A stretch of 64,000 nucleotides of DNA. Origin: Achromobacter deleyi. GTDB lineage: Bacteria; Pseudomonadota; Gammaproteobacteria; Burkholderiales; Burkholderiaceae_B. The notes beneath the pieces were generated by a model. The model was not told where the DNA came from. It searched no databases and worked only from the letters and a program-made list of their open reading frames with translations. A program made the position numbers and the translations under genes. Each line of letters begins with the position of its first letter. Within the stretch, counting starts at the first letter, position 1. The stretch covers positions 2,604,001 through 2,668,000 of the forward strand of contig NZ_CP065997.1 of NCBI RefSeq assembly GCF_016127315.1. Reading direction: 5' to 3'. This document shows positions 1-8,112 of the stretch, in pieces.

Positions 1-1
1 G

Positions 2-565
2 CATTCGCTGGGGGGCATCAACGCCATTGTGTACGCGGCGAGGCATCCGCAGCGGGTCCGCCAGTTGGTCATCGAAGACGCGGGACCGGGAGCTTTTGAA
101 GTCAGCGCGGGGGCCTCGCGTATCTGCCAGGAACTTCAGACCACGCCGGAGCGGTTCGCGTCATGGGACGAGGCCTCGGCGTTCATGCGTGCGTTGCGCC
201 CTTCTGTCAGCGACGCGGCGCGCCAGGAGCGTTTGGCCAGCATGCTCAAGCCGGCAGCGGAGGGGGGCTTTACCTGGCGCTACGATCATGCGGGCATTGC
301 CGCAACCCGCTTGAACCCGGATCCCGCGCGGGTCGTAGACTTGGAGCCATATGTGCGGGCGATTGCGTGTGATACGTTGGTGGTACGCGGCGGGAGGACG
401 GACTACTTGCAGCCCGACATGGTGCGGCGCATGTGTGACCTCAATCCGCGTCTTCAATGGGTCGAGATCCCGGATGCCGGCCATTATGTCCACGATGACC
501 AGCCTGTCCTGTTTGCTGAAGCGGTGCGGGCATTCCTGAGCGGCCAGCGTGCCGCGGACGCCTGA
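2..565 (+). CDS. alpha/beta hydrolase, 3' part (start lies left of window)
   Basis: The reading frame is already open at the first base. It opens with H-S-L-G-G, the right part of the G-x-S-x-G nucleophile elbow, so the serine at bases 5-7 is probably the catalytic nucleophile and about the first 100 residues are missing. Later parts of the triad are visible: an Asp in VRGGRTDYL and a His in DAGHYVHDD close to the C terminus, as in the alpha/beta hydrolase fold (esterases, C-C bond hydrolases, dehalogenases). An internal GTG at 29 is not a sensible start because it would remove the nucleophile. The gene converges on a Bug receptor gene, so a catabolic role with the GntR regulator further right is plausible. 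The substrate cannot be inferred. Confidence 0.85.
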   Translation, partial: HSLGGINAIVYAARHPQRVRQLVIEDAGPGAFEVSAGASRICQELQTTPERFASWDEASAFMRALRPSVSDAARQERLASMLKPAAEGGFTWRYDHAGIAATRLNPDPARVVDLEPYVRAIACDTLVVRGGRTDYLQPDMVRRMCDLNPRLQWVEIPDAGHYVHDDQPVLFAEAVRAFLSGQRAADA

Positions 566-576
566 CGAGAGTGGCA

Positions 577-595
577 TGGCGGGAAAGGCCCGCCA
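577..595. terminator. hairpin between convergent genes
   Basis: A perfect 7-bp stem (TGGCGGG / CCCGCCA) with a 5-nt loop lies 12 nt after the hydrolase stop. A second, weaker hairpin (GCCCC...GGGGC) follows at about 609-631. There is no clear U-tract. The position between two convergent stop codons favours a bidirectional terminator. Confidence 0.5.
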
Positions 596-646
596 GGATG
601 CATCCAGGCCCCCGGCTTGCATGCCAGGGGCTGGACTACTCGTTCC

Positions 647-1633
647 CTATCCGGCCAGATCTGCCGCTTCCGTCGCCAGGACCTTTTGATAGATTGCGAT
701 GGTGCTTTCCACTGCGGCCTGCAATCCTGTCGGCGAAGAGCCCACCCAGTCGTAGCCCTGTCCAATCATGCGTTGGCGAGCGGCGGCGTCTTTGCCCAGG
801 TCTTCTGCCAGCCTCGCGACGCTACCGCAAATGGACGCGGGGACGCCCGCGGGTCCAAACAAGCCGAACCAACCGCTGAAGTCCAATTGCCGCACCTGCT
901 GTTCCTCAAAGGTCCTGGCTTCGGGAAAAACTCGCGTGCGGGTCTCGCCCGTCACACCGAGGACGCGAACCTTGCCTTCGCGGACCAGGCTTTCAAGCGC
1001 GCTGCTGGTCAGGAATACCGCATCGATGTGGTCGCCCAGCAGATCGGTGAGCGCCTGCCCGGAACCTTTGTAGGGCACGTGGGACAACTTGGCTCCCGTC
1101 GACTGGGCCAGCAGCAGGCCATACAGATGCGCTGACGAGCCGGTGCCGAAGGTGCCGTACGTCAAAGCCTGCTGGCGGGCGTCGGCCAGGAATTCCTCCA
1201 GCGTTTTCCAACGCGACTTGCTGGCGACGGCCAGCACATTGGCGGTGGTTGCCAGCAAGGTGACGGGGCTGAACTCTTTGGTGATTTCGGCAGCGGCCGT
1301 CTTGGCGATGAGCGGCCCGAGCACATGCGTGCTGGATGTGCCTAGCAACAAGGTCGCACCGTCGGGCTTCTGGCGCGCGACATGGCGGGCGGCGATGGCG
1401 CCGTTGGCGCCCGGTTTGTTCTCCACCACGAAGGTGGTGCCGGGTGCGTGTGTCTGGGCGAAGTGGGCGAATTCGCGCGCGAGCTGATCGGCGCCTCCCC
1501 CCGGGGCGAAAGGCACCACCAGCGTAATCAGTGCGGGGAGTGGTTGGCCCTGGGCCTTGGCCAGCTTGGTTCGCCCCAGGGCCCCCGCCGCTATGAGGCC
1601 CAATAACCCTGTGGTGAAAGATCTGCGTTTCAT
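647..1633 (-). CDS. Bug-family (TctC) periplasmic solute-binding receptor
   Basis: 328 residues, usual length for the Bug/TctC family of tripartite tricarboxylate transporter receptors. These bind small carboxylates or other organic acids in the periplasm. The N terminus is a cleavable signal with a twin-arginine-like start (KRRSFTTG) and a small-residue region ending near AKAQ. Family landmarks are VVPFAPGGGAD, VENKPGANG, the YGTFGTGSS segment and the HVPYKGSG segment. The nearest regulator gene, a GntR protein, lies 133 bp upstream on the same strand, and two operator-like sites sit in that gap. As is common in this family, no membrane TctA/TctB partners are nearby. Ligand unknown. Confidence 0.92.
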   Translation of the reverse strand: MKRRSFTTGLLGLIAAGALGRTKLAKAQGQPLPALITLVVPFAPGGGADQLAREFAHFAQTHAPGTTFVVENKPGANGAIAARHVARQKPDGATLLLGTSSTHVLGPLIAKTAAAEITKEFSPVTLLATTANVLAVASKSRWKTLEEFLADARQQALTYGTFGTGSSAHLYGLLLAQSTGAKLSHVPYKGSGQALTDLLGDHIDAVFLTSSALESLVREGKVRVLGVTGETRTRVFPEARTFEEQQVRQLDFSGWFGLFGPAGVPASICGSVARLAEDLGKDAAARQRMIGQGYDWVGSSPTGLQAAVESTIAIYQKVLATEAADLAG

Positions 1634-1709
1634 GACCGCCTGCTCCTGGGGTAAGGATCGGCCGCGGCAACGCCCGCCAGCCGTCCGAGAACGTGAGTGA
1701 CGGTCCAGA

Positions 1710-1751
1710 TCGTACTACCAAAAATAGATAAAATTGATTTTGGTACTACAA
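1710..1751. promoter_or_regulatory. tandem GntR-type operator candidates
   Basis: Two 11-bp sites, TCGTACTACCA (1710-1720) and TGGTACTACAA (1741-1751), start 31 bp apart, three helical turns. Both fit the TnGTnnnACnA core bound by FCD-type GntR regulators. They lie between the GntR gene and the start of the Bug receptor gene, in AT-rich sequence suited to a promoter. Binding by the adjacent regulator is inferred. Confidence 0.55.
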
Positions 1752-1766
1752 TTTAATGGATAACAC

Positions 1767-2462
1767 CTAGTGCTGGCGGATCCGCAATACCTGTAGTGCC
1801 GTACGCGCGGCTTGACGGACGTGGTGCAGGGCGGCTTTGCCGGCGGCTGCTTCGTCACGGGCCTTGAGCGCATCGAAGATCTGGGTCAATTCATAGAGGG
1901 TTTCAGGTAACCGAGCGGGCGCTGATAAGGATGTCCGTCGCAACAGCACGATGCGGTTGTGCAGTTGGCGCAGCATGTTGCCCAGCAGGCGATTACCGCA
2001 CCCCGCGGCTATTGTGTCGTAGAAGGTATCGCTGAGGGCGACCGTCTGCTCGACGTCACCGCGACGCGCGGCGTCGGCGAGAGAGTCGAAGGTGGTTGCC
2101 AAGGTCTGCATGTGCTCGCTGCGCGCGCGTAATGCGAAGCCGGTGCAGATCTGCGCTTCCAGGATGCCTCGTACTTCGTAGATTTCTTCTGCCTCTTCGT
2201 AGGTCAGCACCGCGACCACTGGACCTCGATTGGGGATGATCTCGATAAGGCCTTCGGCCTCGACCTGGCGTAGCGCTTCGCGCACCAGTGTTCGACTGAC
2301 GTCGAGCAGTTCCATCAACTCACGTTCCTTGAGGCGCTCGCCTGGTTGGAATCTGCCTGAAAGGATGGTTTTGCGTAGCGCATCTTCCGCTTGCCGCCGC
2401 AATGGGGTTGACGGGATGTCCTGTTCGGTAGGCGCGTGCGAGTCCTGTTTATCGTTATTCAT
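1767..2462 (-). CDS. GntR-family transcriptional regulator, FCD type
   Basis: 231 residues. An N-terminal winged helix-turn-helix (about 25-95) contains ILSGRFQPGERLKERELMELL and VSRTLVREALRQVEAEGLI, typical of FadR/VanR-like GntR proteins. It is followed by an all-helical FCD ligand-binding domain (about 100-220) with the usual C-terminal HHVRQAA segment. Such proteins usually repress catabolic or uptake genes and are released by a small acid. The likely targets are the Bug receptor gene downstream and its own promoter: two matching half-palindromes lie in the 1634-1766 gap and a CATAC/GTATG dyad lies upstream of its start. The effector is unknown. Confidence 0.92.
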   Translation of the reverse strand: MNNDKQDSHAPTEQDIPSTPLRRQAEDALRKTILSGRFQPGERLKERELMELLDVSRTLVREALRQVEAEGLIEIIPNRGPVVAVLTYEEAEEIYEVRGILEAQICTGFALRARSEHMQTLATTFDSLADAARRGDVEQTVALSDTFYDTIAAGCGNRLLGNMLRQLHNRIVLLRRTSLSAPARLPETLYELTQIFDALKARDEAAAGKAALHHVRQAARTALQVLRIRQH

Positions 2463-2501
2463 AGAGTGTCATACCGGAATTTGCCGTTCTCTCAAATCGA
2501 T

Positions 2502-2518
2502 CATACGAAAATTGTATG
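2502..2518. promoter_or_regulatory. dyad upstream of the GntR gene
   Basis: CATAC-N7-GTATG is centred about 48 bp upstream of the GntR start codon. It does not match the GTACTAC sites at 1710 and 1741, so if it is an operator it may belong to another regulator. The rest of 2463-2645 shows no gene. Confidence 0.3.
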
Positions 2519-2645
2519 GCATTGCGGAGTTTGATCGTACGTCGTTTCCGTCCAGGCGCTTGAACTGCGCATCCCCTGCGCGCTCAGCGAGGTGTGCTTT
2601 CGGTCCCCCTCGATGAACCAAGCGGCTTTAAACCCTTGATTTCCA

Positions 2646-3041
2646 TCAGCGAGCCCGGCGCAACGCCTCGCTTACGGCGCCGAGGTCGAGCTTTCGCGCC
2701 GCGGCGGAAAGTGTCCGCTGCGCCAGGCCGCGCCTGATCCAGTCGAGCACGGCATCTTGTTCGGCATCGCCCGCGATCGTTTCGGCCTCGTGACGTGGCA
2801 CCGCGATGACCAGGCCGAGCTGCTCGCGCGCCGCCTGGTACCGGCCCTTGGCCTCGAAGCCGTGCTGGCCGTGGTCCGTCACGCTGCCGCCGATCCACAG
2901 CGAGAGATCGAGCGTGGCGAGACCGGACACCGCGAGCGGCGCGAGCGCGGCCTTGAGCCGCGGCCGGCAGCCCACGATGGCGGCAAGGTACCGCACGCCG
3001 GTTTCCGGGCCGCCCATGACGCCGTGCAACGTGACTTCCAT
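2646..3041 (-). CDS. small protein of unknown function
   Basis: 131 residues if translation begins at the ATG at 3041, which has a strong ribosome-binding site (AAGGAGA, 5 nt upstream); the frame stays open 18 codons further but without a comparable site. I do not recognise the family. The protein lacks a signal peptide and membrane segments. It has a glycine-rich first half (HGVMGGPETGVRY) and a helical C-terminal third rich in Arg, Ala and Leu (LDWIRRGLAQRTLSAAARKLDLG). It is the last same-strand gene after the DapA-like gene, with a 119-bp gap, so it may be the distal cistron of the catabolic operon. Confidence 0.6.
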   Translation of the reverse strand: MEVTLHGVMGGPETGVRYLAAIVGCRPRLKAALAPLAVSGLATLDLSLWIGGSVTDHGQHGFEAKGRYQAAREQLGLVIAVPRHEAETIAGDAEQDAVLDWIRRGLAQRTLSAAARKLDLGAVSEALRRAR

Positions 3042-3160
3042 GTTTTCTCCTTCAGCGTGTCTGGCCAGACGATACTCGTATCTGCCCTGGCGCATGCGGG
3101 AGCACCCACTTCAGTGAACGCGGACGGGGGGCGCGCCGGGTGTCGACGCGGCCCCCAGGT

Positions 3161-4066
3161 TCAGTCCGCCTTGAGCTGCAGCTTCTCGAACAGGGCGTCG
3201 ATGCGGCGTTCCAGTTCCGGGGTCGCGGGCATCATGGGCAGGCGATGTTCGTTGCTTTCCAGCAGGCCCATCCGCTTCATCAGGTATTTCAGCGGGATGG
3301 GGTTGGTGTCCCAGAAGATCATCTTCATCAGCTCGAACAGCTTGAAGTGCAACGCGCGCGCCGCTTCGAGCCTGCCGTCGCGCACCAGGTTGCACAGCTG
3401 CGCCACTTCCGCCGGCGCCACGTTGGCGACCGCATTCATGGTGCCGCCCGCGCCCAGGCACATCATGGGAAAGGTGAATTCCTCCAGCCCCACGAAAATG
3501 CGGAACTCGGGGCCGAAGCGATACAACATCTCGGTCACGAACGAGTGGTCGTCCAGGGCATGCTTGATGCCCACGAAGTGGGGAACCGCCTCGGAAATCT
3601 GCTCCAGCGTGGCCAGGTCGGTCTTGAACGCGGTGCGGCCGGGGATGTGATACATCATCAGCGGCACGTCGACCCGCTTGCCCAGGTCGATGAAATAGGC
3701 TGCCACGCCGCGTTGCGGCGGCCGGATGTAGTAGGGCGTCACCACCAGCAGCGCGTCGACCTCGGCGCGGGCCGCGTGCTCGGTCAGCACGACGCTTTCG
3801 GCATGCGATTGCGAGCCGGTGGCGGCCACCACCTGCAGCCGTCCGCGGGCCGCCTCGACGGCGACGGTCACGGCCTGGTTGCGTTCTTCGAGGGTCAGCG
3901 TCGACGGCTCGGAGGTGGTGCCGTTGATCAGCACGCCATGCGTGCCGTTGCGCGCCTGGAAGTCGATCAGGCTGGCCAGCCTGTCGTAATCGACCTTGCC
4001 GTTCCTGAACGGCGTCACGATAGGCGGGATCGAGCCCCGCAGGGCGTCCTTCTGCAAAGTGATCAT
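3161..4066 (-). CDS. dihydrodipicolinate synthase family (DapA-like) lyase/aldolase
   Basis: 301 residues, full length for the DapA/N-acetylneuraminate lyase superfamily of class I TIM-barrel aldolases. The Schiff-base lysine is K168 (VGIKHA), the accessory tyrosine Y139 (MMYHIPGRT), and the pyruvate carboxylate loop is GTTSEPS (49-55). In true DapA this loop is GTTGE-like, so the S at this position and the catabolic neighbours argue against lysine biosynthesis. Related enzymes handle keto acids, for example pyruvate-forming aldolases or hydratase-aldolases. It sits 16 bp after the bicupin dioxygenase gene in the same operon and could act on the ring-cleavage or keto-acid product. Exact substrate unknown. 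Confidence 0.88.
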   Translation of the reverse strand: MITLQKDALRGSIPPIVTPFRNGKVDYDRLASLIDFQARNGTHGVLINGTTSEPSTLTLEERNQAVTVAVEAARGRLQVVAATGSQSHAESVVLTEHAARAEVDALLVVTPYYIRPPQRGVAAYFIDLGKRVDVPLMMYHIPGRTAFKTDLATLEQISEAVPHFVGIKHALDDHSFVTEMLYRFGPEFRIFVGLEEFTFPMMCLGAGGTMNAVANVAPAEVAQLCNLVRDGRLEAARALHFKLFELMKMIFWDTNPIPLKYLMKRMGLLESNEHRLPMMPATPELERRIDALFEKLQLKAD

Positions 4067-4082
4067 TGCGGTGCTCCGGCGT

Positions 4083-5201
4083 TCAGGCGGCCTTGCGGTT
4101 GGTGATGAAGCCTTCCTGCTTGCCCAGCACGGCGGCGGGGTGGTGCAGGTCTTCCTGCCAGAGCAGGGATTCCATGAAGATGTTCAGGGGCTGGTCCTGC
4201 ACGGTCAGCTCGTACACGTAGTCATCGTAGGAGGCGTGGTTGTGCACCGCCCAGCCCGGCGCCGACAGCATCAGGTCGCCGGCTTTCCACTCGTAGCGGT
4301 TGCCCGCCACGCTGCTGTAGCCGCTGCCGGAGAAGTAGTAGTTGATGGCGGCGGAGACGTGGCGGTGCGGGCGGTCGATGATCTTCGGCGGCCGGATCGT
4401 CATGGTCGCGAAGAAGTTCGGGGTGATCCCGTTGAAGCGGCCGGTGGCGGGGTTGTAATACATGTACAGGCGCCGTCCCACATATTCCTTGCCCAGCGCT
4501 TCCAGCTTGTCCAGCTGCGGCTTGACCTGGTCCCAGGCGAAATGCAGCGTGCGCGAATCCACCGCGGTCGGGTTGATCAGCGTCTCGTAGGGCATCAGCA
4601 GCCCGCCGTCGTCGTTGATGGGAAAGATGCCGAAGGGATTGCGGCGGCGCGGGTCGTCGGACTCCTCGCGCTGGCCCGTGCCGGCGCGCGCGTCCATGTC
4701 CGGCTGCGCATCCGTCACGTAGACGTCCATGAACTGCAGCAGCGGCACGTTCGAGTAGGTCAGGCGTACCTGCAGGTCCTCGCCGTCGTTGTAATGGCTG
4801 TACGGCGTATAGCTGGGGTGGTTCCACACGTCGTACTGCCTGAAGGCGACCTGCTTGCCGCCCACTTCGGTCACGCCCTGCCCGCGGATGCAGAAATTCA
4901 CCTCGGTGGCGTTGTGGCGAAAGGGCGCGGTGCGCTCGCCGGGCTTGAGCACCGACAGCCGGACCTGGATGCCCGGCGCCATGCCGGGGGCGAACTCGCG
5001 TGCGTTGGGGTGGGCGATCAGCGACTCGCGGCGGCCCGAGGCCGGCAGCGGCGAGGCGGCCAGGCGCTCGATTTCGGCGTCGATCTCTTCCTTGGTCACC
5101 ACGATGGGCGCCCATTGCGTGTTGTACGAAACGGGCGGTTCGCCGCCGCAATCAAGGAAGCGGCCATTGAGTCTTTCGAATTCGCGGGTGTATTCGTTCA
5201 T
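4083..5201 (-). CDS. bicupin dioxygenase-like protein (gentisate 1,2-dioxygenase superfamily)
   Basis: 372 residues with two cupin barrels, the layout and length of gentisate/1-hydroxy-2-naphthoate dioxygenases. The second barrel keeps a full metal motif (PHRHVSAAINYYFSGSG, then WAVHNH). The first barrel keeps only part of it (PFRHNATEVNFCIRGQG), so a single iron site in the C-terminal cupin is the simplest reading; in classical gentisate dioxygenases the active site is in the N-terminal cupin. It lies between an ornithine-cyclodeaminase-like gene (106-bp gap) and the DapA-like gene. Ring cleavage of a hydroxylated aromatic acid is possible but not proven. Confidence 0.82.
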   Translation of the reverse strand: MNEYTREFERLNGRFLDCGGEPPVSYNTQWAPIVVTKEEIDAEIERLAASPLPASGRRESLIAHPNAREFAPGMAPGIQVRLSVLKPGERTAPFRHNATEVNFCIRGQGVTEVGGKQVAFRQYDVWNHPSYTPYSHYNDGEDLQVRLTYSNVPLLQFMDVYVTDAQPDMDARAGTGQREESDDPRRRNPFGIFPINDDGGLLMPYETLINPTAVDSRTLHFAWDQVKPQLDKLEALGKEYVGRRLYMYYNPATGRFNGITPNFFATMTIRPPKIIDRPHRHVSAAINYYFSGSGYSSVAGNRYEWKAGDLMLSAPGWAVHNHASYDDYVYELTVQDQPLNIFMESLLWQEDLHHPAAVLGKQEGFITNRKAA

Positions 5202-5306
5202 GGTTCGATCTCCGGGGTCGGTGTGGATGTCGGGTCGGTATGTCGAGCGTCGTCGTGTTCGTGTTGGGGGGGCAGTAGGTATCGCGCGCCGTGCCTGTGC
5301 GCGTCC

Positions 5307-6308
5307 TCAGGCCTGCCGCGCGGCGAAGAACCGCGGCTTGCTCTTGACCGGCGCGGGCATGGCGCGGCCGATGCCCTGGTTGCGCGCGCGTTGCAGGATC
5401 TCGACGCCCAGCGCGAGGTCGGACAGGCCCATGCCCATGGCCTTGAACAGCGTCAGGTCGGCGTCGGCGGGGCGTCGCGCGCCGTCGTGGATGCGGGTCG
5501 ACAGGGTCTGCACCGTCTCCCAATCCTCGCCATAGCGGGTGCGGAACTCGCGTGACAGGCGCTGCACGCTGGACAGGTCGTCCACGGCGATCACGCCGGC
5601 CCGGTCGAACACGTCCTGGCAGAACTCTTCGCGGTCCGGCGCGATGGCGCCAATGGCGTTCAGGTGCGCGCCGCGCGCGAGCATGCCGGCGTCGACGAAG
5701 GGGGTGCGCGCGCGCGTCGCCAGCGTGACGACGTCCGCGCCGTCGCAGGCCGCCGCCATGCTGGCGCAGGCCTTGACGCGCAGCCCGCGGTCGGGGAAGG
5801 CTTCGGCGATGCGCAGGGCGAAGGCGTCGCGCGAGGCCTCGGTCGGGGTGTAGACGCGGATTTCCTCGATGTCGCGCACGGCCAGCACCGCGGCCACCTG
5901 CGACATGGCCTGCTTGCCGGCGCCCGCCATGGCCAGCACGCGGGCGTCGGGCCGGGCCAGCCAGTCCGTGGCCACGCCCGTCGTGCCGCCGGTGCGCATG
6001 TTGCCCAGCGCGAACGCCTCGATGATCGCGGCCAGTTGGCCATCCTCGGCATTCCACAGCAGCAGCAGCGGGCATGTGCCGCCATCGGTATGCGCCCAGC
6101 TTTTCGTGCCGACGTAGTGGCCCAGCCGCGCGCCCAGCGCGTGCAGGTTGCTCTGGCCGAACTGCAGCATGGTCTTGGGCATGCTGGCCGCCAGGCCCTG
6201 CGCCTGCATGCTCAGGCCCGTGCCGAGCGCGGGGATGGCCTCGTCCAGCGTCAGCAGCGCGGTGACCTGGGCTTCGGTGATCCACACGGGTTCTGCATTC
6301 GTCATCAT
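5307..6308 (-). CDS. ornithine cyclodeaminase/mu-crystallin family protein
   Basis: 333 residues, full length for this NAD(P)-dependent family (ornithine cyclodeaminase, alanine dehydrogenase, ketimine reductase). Visible features are the substrate-side lysine in VGTKSWAH and the Rossmann motif AGAGKQAMSQ. The ATG at 6308 is chosen because it overlaps the upstream stop codon as ATGA and has AAGGAA upstream; a second ATG follows directly. The frame continues open upstream but there it is the shadow of the neighbouring gene. Placement inside a dioxygenase/aldolase operon suggests imine or amino acid processing of an unknown compound rather than proline synthesis. Confidence 0.87.
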   Translation of the reverse strand: MMTNAEPVWITEAQVTALLTLDEAIPALGTGLSMQAQGLAASMPKTMLQFGQSNLHALGARLGHYVGTKSWAHTDGGTCPLLLLWNAEDGQLAAIIEAFALGNMRTGGTTGVATDWLARPDARVLAMAGAGKQAMSQVAAVLAVRDIEEIRVYTPTEASRDAFALRIAEAFPDRGLRVKACASMAAACDGADVVTLATRARTPFVDAGMLARGAHLNAIGAIAPDREEFCQDVFDRAGVIAVDDLSSVQRLSREFRTRYGEDWETVQTLSTRIHDGARRPADADLTLFKAMGMGLSDLALGVEILQRARNQGIGRAMPAPVKSKPRFFAARQA

Positions 6309-6925
6309 GGGTTTCCTTGCGTGGGTGGCGCGCTGTTGGCGGTGGGCGGGGCATCCGCGGCGGCATCGGCGCCGAAGCCGTCGTCCCAGATGGACGGCAC
6401 CGGCGGGCGCAGCCCGAACGTGTTGACCACCAGCGCGTGGGTGATGTAGCGGCCGGCCAGCATCGCGATGGCGACGGCCTGGCTGGCGGGCAGCAGCGCC
6501 GCCAGCCGCTCGAAATCGTCCTGCGCCTGCAGGCCGCGTGTGCGCACCGCCGCCATGACGTAGCGCTGCACGGCGCGCTCTTCCTCGGACAGCAACGCGG
6601 CTGAATCGGGTTGCAGGCGTTCGGCGTCCTTGACCCAGTCGCGGCCCAGGCCCAGCCGCACGCACAGGCGCTCGTGCTGGTGCCGTTCATAGGCGTTGTC
6701 CATCAGGGTGGCCGTGGTCAGCACCGCGACTTCGGCCAGGTTGTCGGGCAGGGCCTCTTTCAGCGACTCGGTAAAGCGCATGAAGTCCAGCAGCACGTCG
6801 GGCGCGTGGGCGCTGACCTGGAACAGCTCGCCCAGGTAGCCCAGGCGGCGCACCCGCGGCGTCAGGTACTCGGCGAGGTCGGGCCGCATGGCTTGCAGCT
6901 GCAGGCGTGGAATGGTCTGGCTCAT
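6305..6925 (-). CDS. carboxymuconolactone decarboxylase-like (AhpD-fold) protein
   Basis: 206 residues, all helical, with a CMD-type core (DFMRFTESLKEALPDNLAEVAVLTTATLMDNAYERHQHERLCVRLGL). The CxxC pair of peroxidase-type AhpD proteins is absent, so a thiol peroxidase role is unlikely. Family members include gamma-carboxymuconolactone decarboxylase and many catabolic proteins of unknown activity. It lies 5 bp after the Bug receptor gene, and its stop codon overlaps the next start (ATGA), so it is translationally coupled to the cyclodeaminase-like gene. The last 15 or so residues are Pro/Ala-rich and probably unstructured. Confidence 0.85.
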   Translation of the reverse strand: MSQTIPRLQLQAMRPDLAEYLTPRVRRLGYLGELFQVSAHAPDVLLDFMRFTESLKEALPDNLAEVAVLTTATLMDNAYERHQHERLCVRLGLGRDWVKDAERLQPDSAALLSEEERAVQRYVMAAVRTRGLQAQDDFERLAALLPASQAVAIAMLAGRYITHALVVNTFGLRPPVPSIWDDGFGADAAADAPPTANSAPPTQGNP

Positions 6926-6930
6926 GATCG

Positions 6931-7935
6931 TCAGTCGATGGTGATGTGATATTGGTCGGCCAGCTTCTTCCACTTCACGAGCTCGGCGGCGATCTGCTTC
7001 TGCAGCTCGGGGCCGTTCATCTGCAGGGGCACGAACAGGCGGTCGGACAGCGCCGTCTGCGTGGCCTTGTCCTGGGCCAGCGCCATGAATTCCTGGCTCA
7101 GCTTGTCGACGATGGGCCGCGGCGTGCTGGCGCTCACGAAAAAGCCGATCCACACGGCGAAGTCGTAGTCCTCGAACCCCGGCAGCTCGGCCAGCGCGGG
7201 CACGTCGGGATGGAAGGGGACGCGATGCTTGGTGGCCACGGCCAGCAGGCGGATCTTGCCCGTCTTCAACTGCGGGCTGATGTTCGAGATGGCGTTGAAG
7301 ATCACGGGCACCTGGCCGCCGATGCCATCCGTCAGCGCGGGCGCGCAGCCCTTGTAGGGCACGTGGACCATGTCGATGCCGGCCCGGTGGGCGAATTCGA
7401 CGCCGGCGAAATGCTGCGCCGTGCCGGTGCCGCAGGACGAGAAGCTGAGCGTGCCGGGATGGGCCTTGCCGTAGGCGATCAGTTCCTGCACCGAATTGAC
7501 CGGCAGCTTGGTGCTGACGGCCAGCGCGACGGGAGTCTCGGCAATCGCCATGATGGGGGTCAGGTCCTTCTGCAGATCGAAGTTCTGCGCCACGCCCAAC
7601 GCGGCGTTGACCGTCATGGTGTTGTTGCCGATCAGGATGGTCTCGCCATTGGGCACGGACCGGGCCACCGCGCCGCTGGCGATGTTGCCCGACGCGCCGG
7701 CGCGGTTCTCCACCAGGAAGCTCTGCTTGAAGATCTCGCCCAGGCGCGGCGACAGCATGCGGCCGATAACGTCGGTGCTGCCCCCCGGCGGGAAGGCCGA
7801 GATCATCGTCACCGGGTGCTCGGGATAGCCGGCATGGGCGGCGCTGGCCAGCATCAGGGTCAGGCCGAGCCGGGCGGCCCAGCGGATGGCGCGGCGATGC
7901 GGGGATTGCTGCAGGCGGATGTTTCGTTCCGTCAT
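6931..7935 (-). CDS. Bug-family (TctC) periplasmic solute-binding receptor
   Basis: 334 residues. The ATG at 7935 has a good ribosome-binding site (AAGGAGA, 6 nt away); the frame is open 21 codons further without one. A signal peptide (RRAIRWAARLGLTLMLASAAHA) precedes the mature protein beginning near GYPEHPVTMI. Family landmarks are AFPPGGSTD, VENRAGASGN, LSFSSCGTGT and HVPYKGCAP. It is the first gene of the catabolic operon running to 2646, so it probably captures the substrate of that pathway. Its promoter region carries the 35-bp element at 8009-8043, reading toward this gene. Confidence 0.92.
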   Translation of the reverse strand: MTERNIRLQQSPHRRAIRWAARLGLTLMLASAAHAGYPEHPVTMISAFPPGGSTDVIGRMLSPRLGEIFKQSFLVENRAGASGNIASGAVARSVPNGETILIGNNTMTVNAALGVAQNFDLQKDLTPIMAIAETPVALAVSTKLPVNSVQELIAYGKAHPGTLSFSSCGTGTAQHFAGVEFAHRAGIDMVHVPYKGCAPALTDGIGGQVPVIFNAISNISPQLKTGKIRLLAVATKHRVPFHPDVPALAELPGFEDYDFAVWIGFFVSASTPRPIVDKLSQEFMALAQDKATQTALSDRLFVPLQMNGPELQKQIAAELVKWKKLADQYHITID

Positions 7936-8008
7936 GGTTGTCTCCTTGTGGCTGTTGGGTTTTTGTTCCCAACTTTGCGTTGTGATTTTGGATATCATCG
8001 TAGGATCG

Positions 8009-8043
8009 CAATCAACCTATGTATAGATTGATTTACAATCAAT
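8009..8043 (-). promoter_or_regulatory. 35-bp shared promoter element, copy 1
   Basis: Read on the minus strand, this element matches 31 of 35 bases of the element at 14789-14823. It contains a 17-bp palindrome, ATTGATT-N3-AATCAAT (8027-8043), followed by a CTATACA segment and a further GTTGAT half-site. It lies between the divergent Bug operon (ATG 74 nt away) and the citrate-synthase-like gene. It is probably an operator for the left-hand catabolic genes. Confidence 0.65.
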
Positions 8044-8112
8044 CAACTAGCATGGTGATCTGGAAAACCGCTACAGCCGGACGCTTGGCGCCACCGGCCG
8101 GGAACACGCAGC

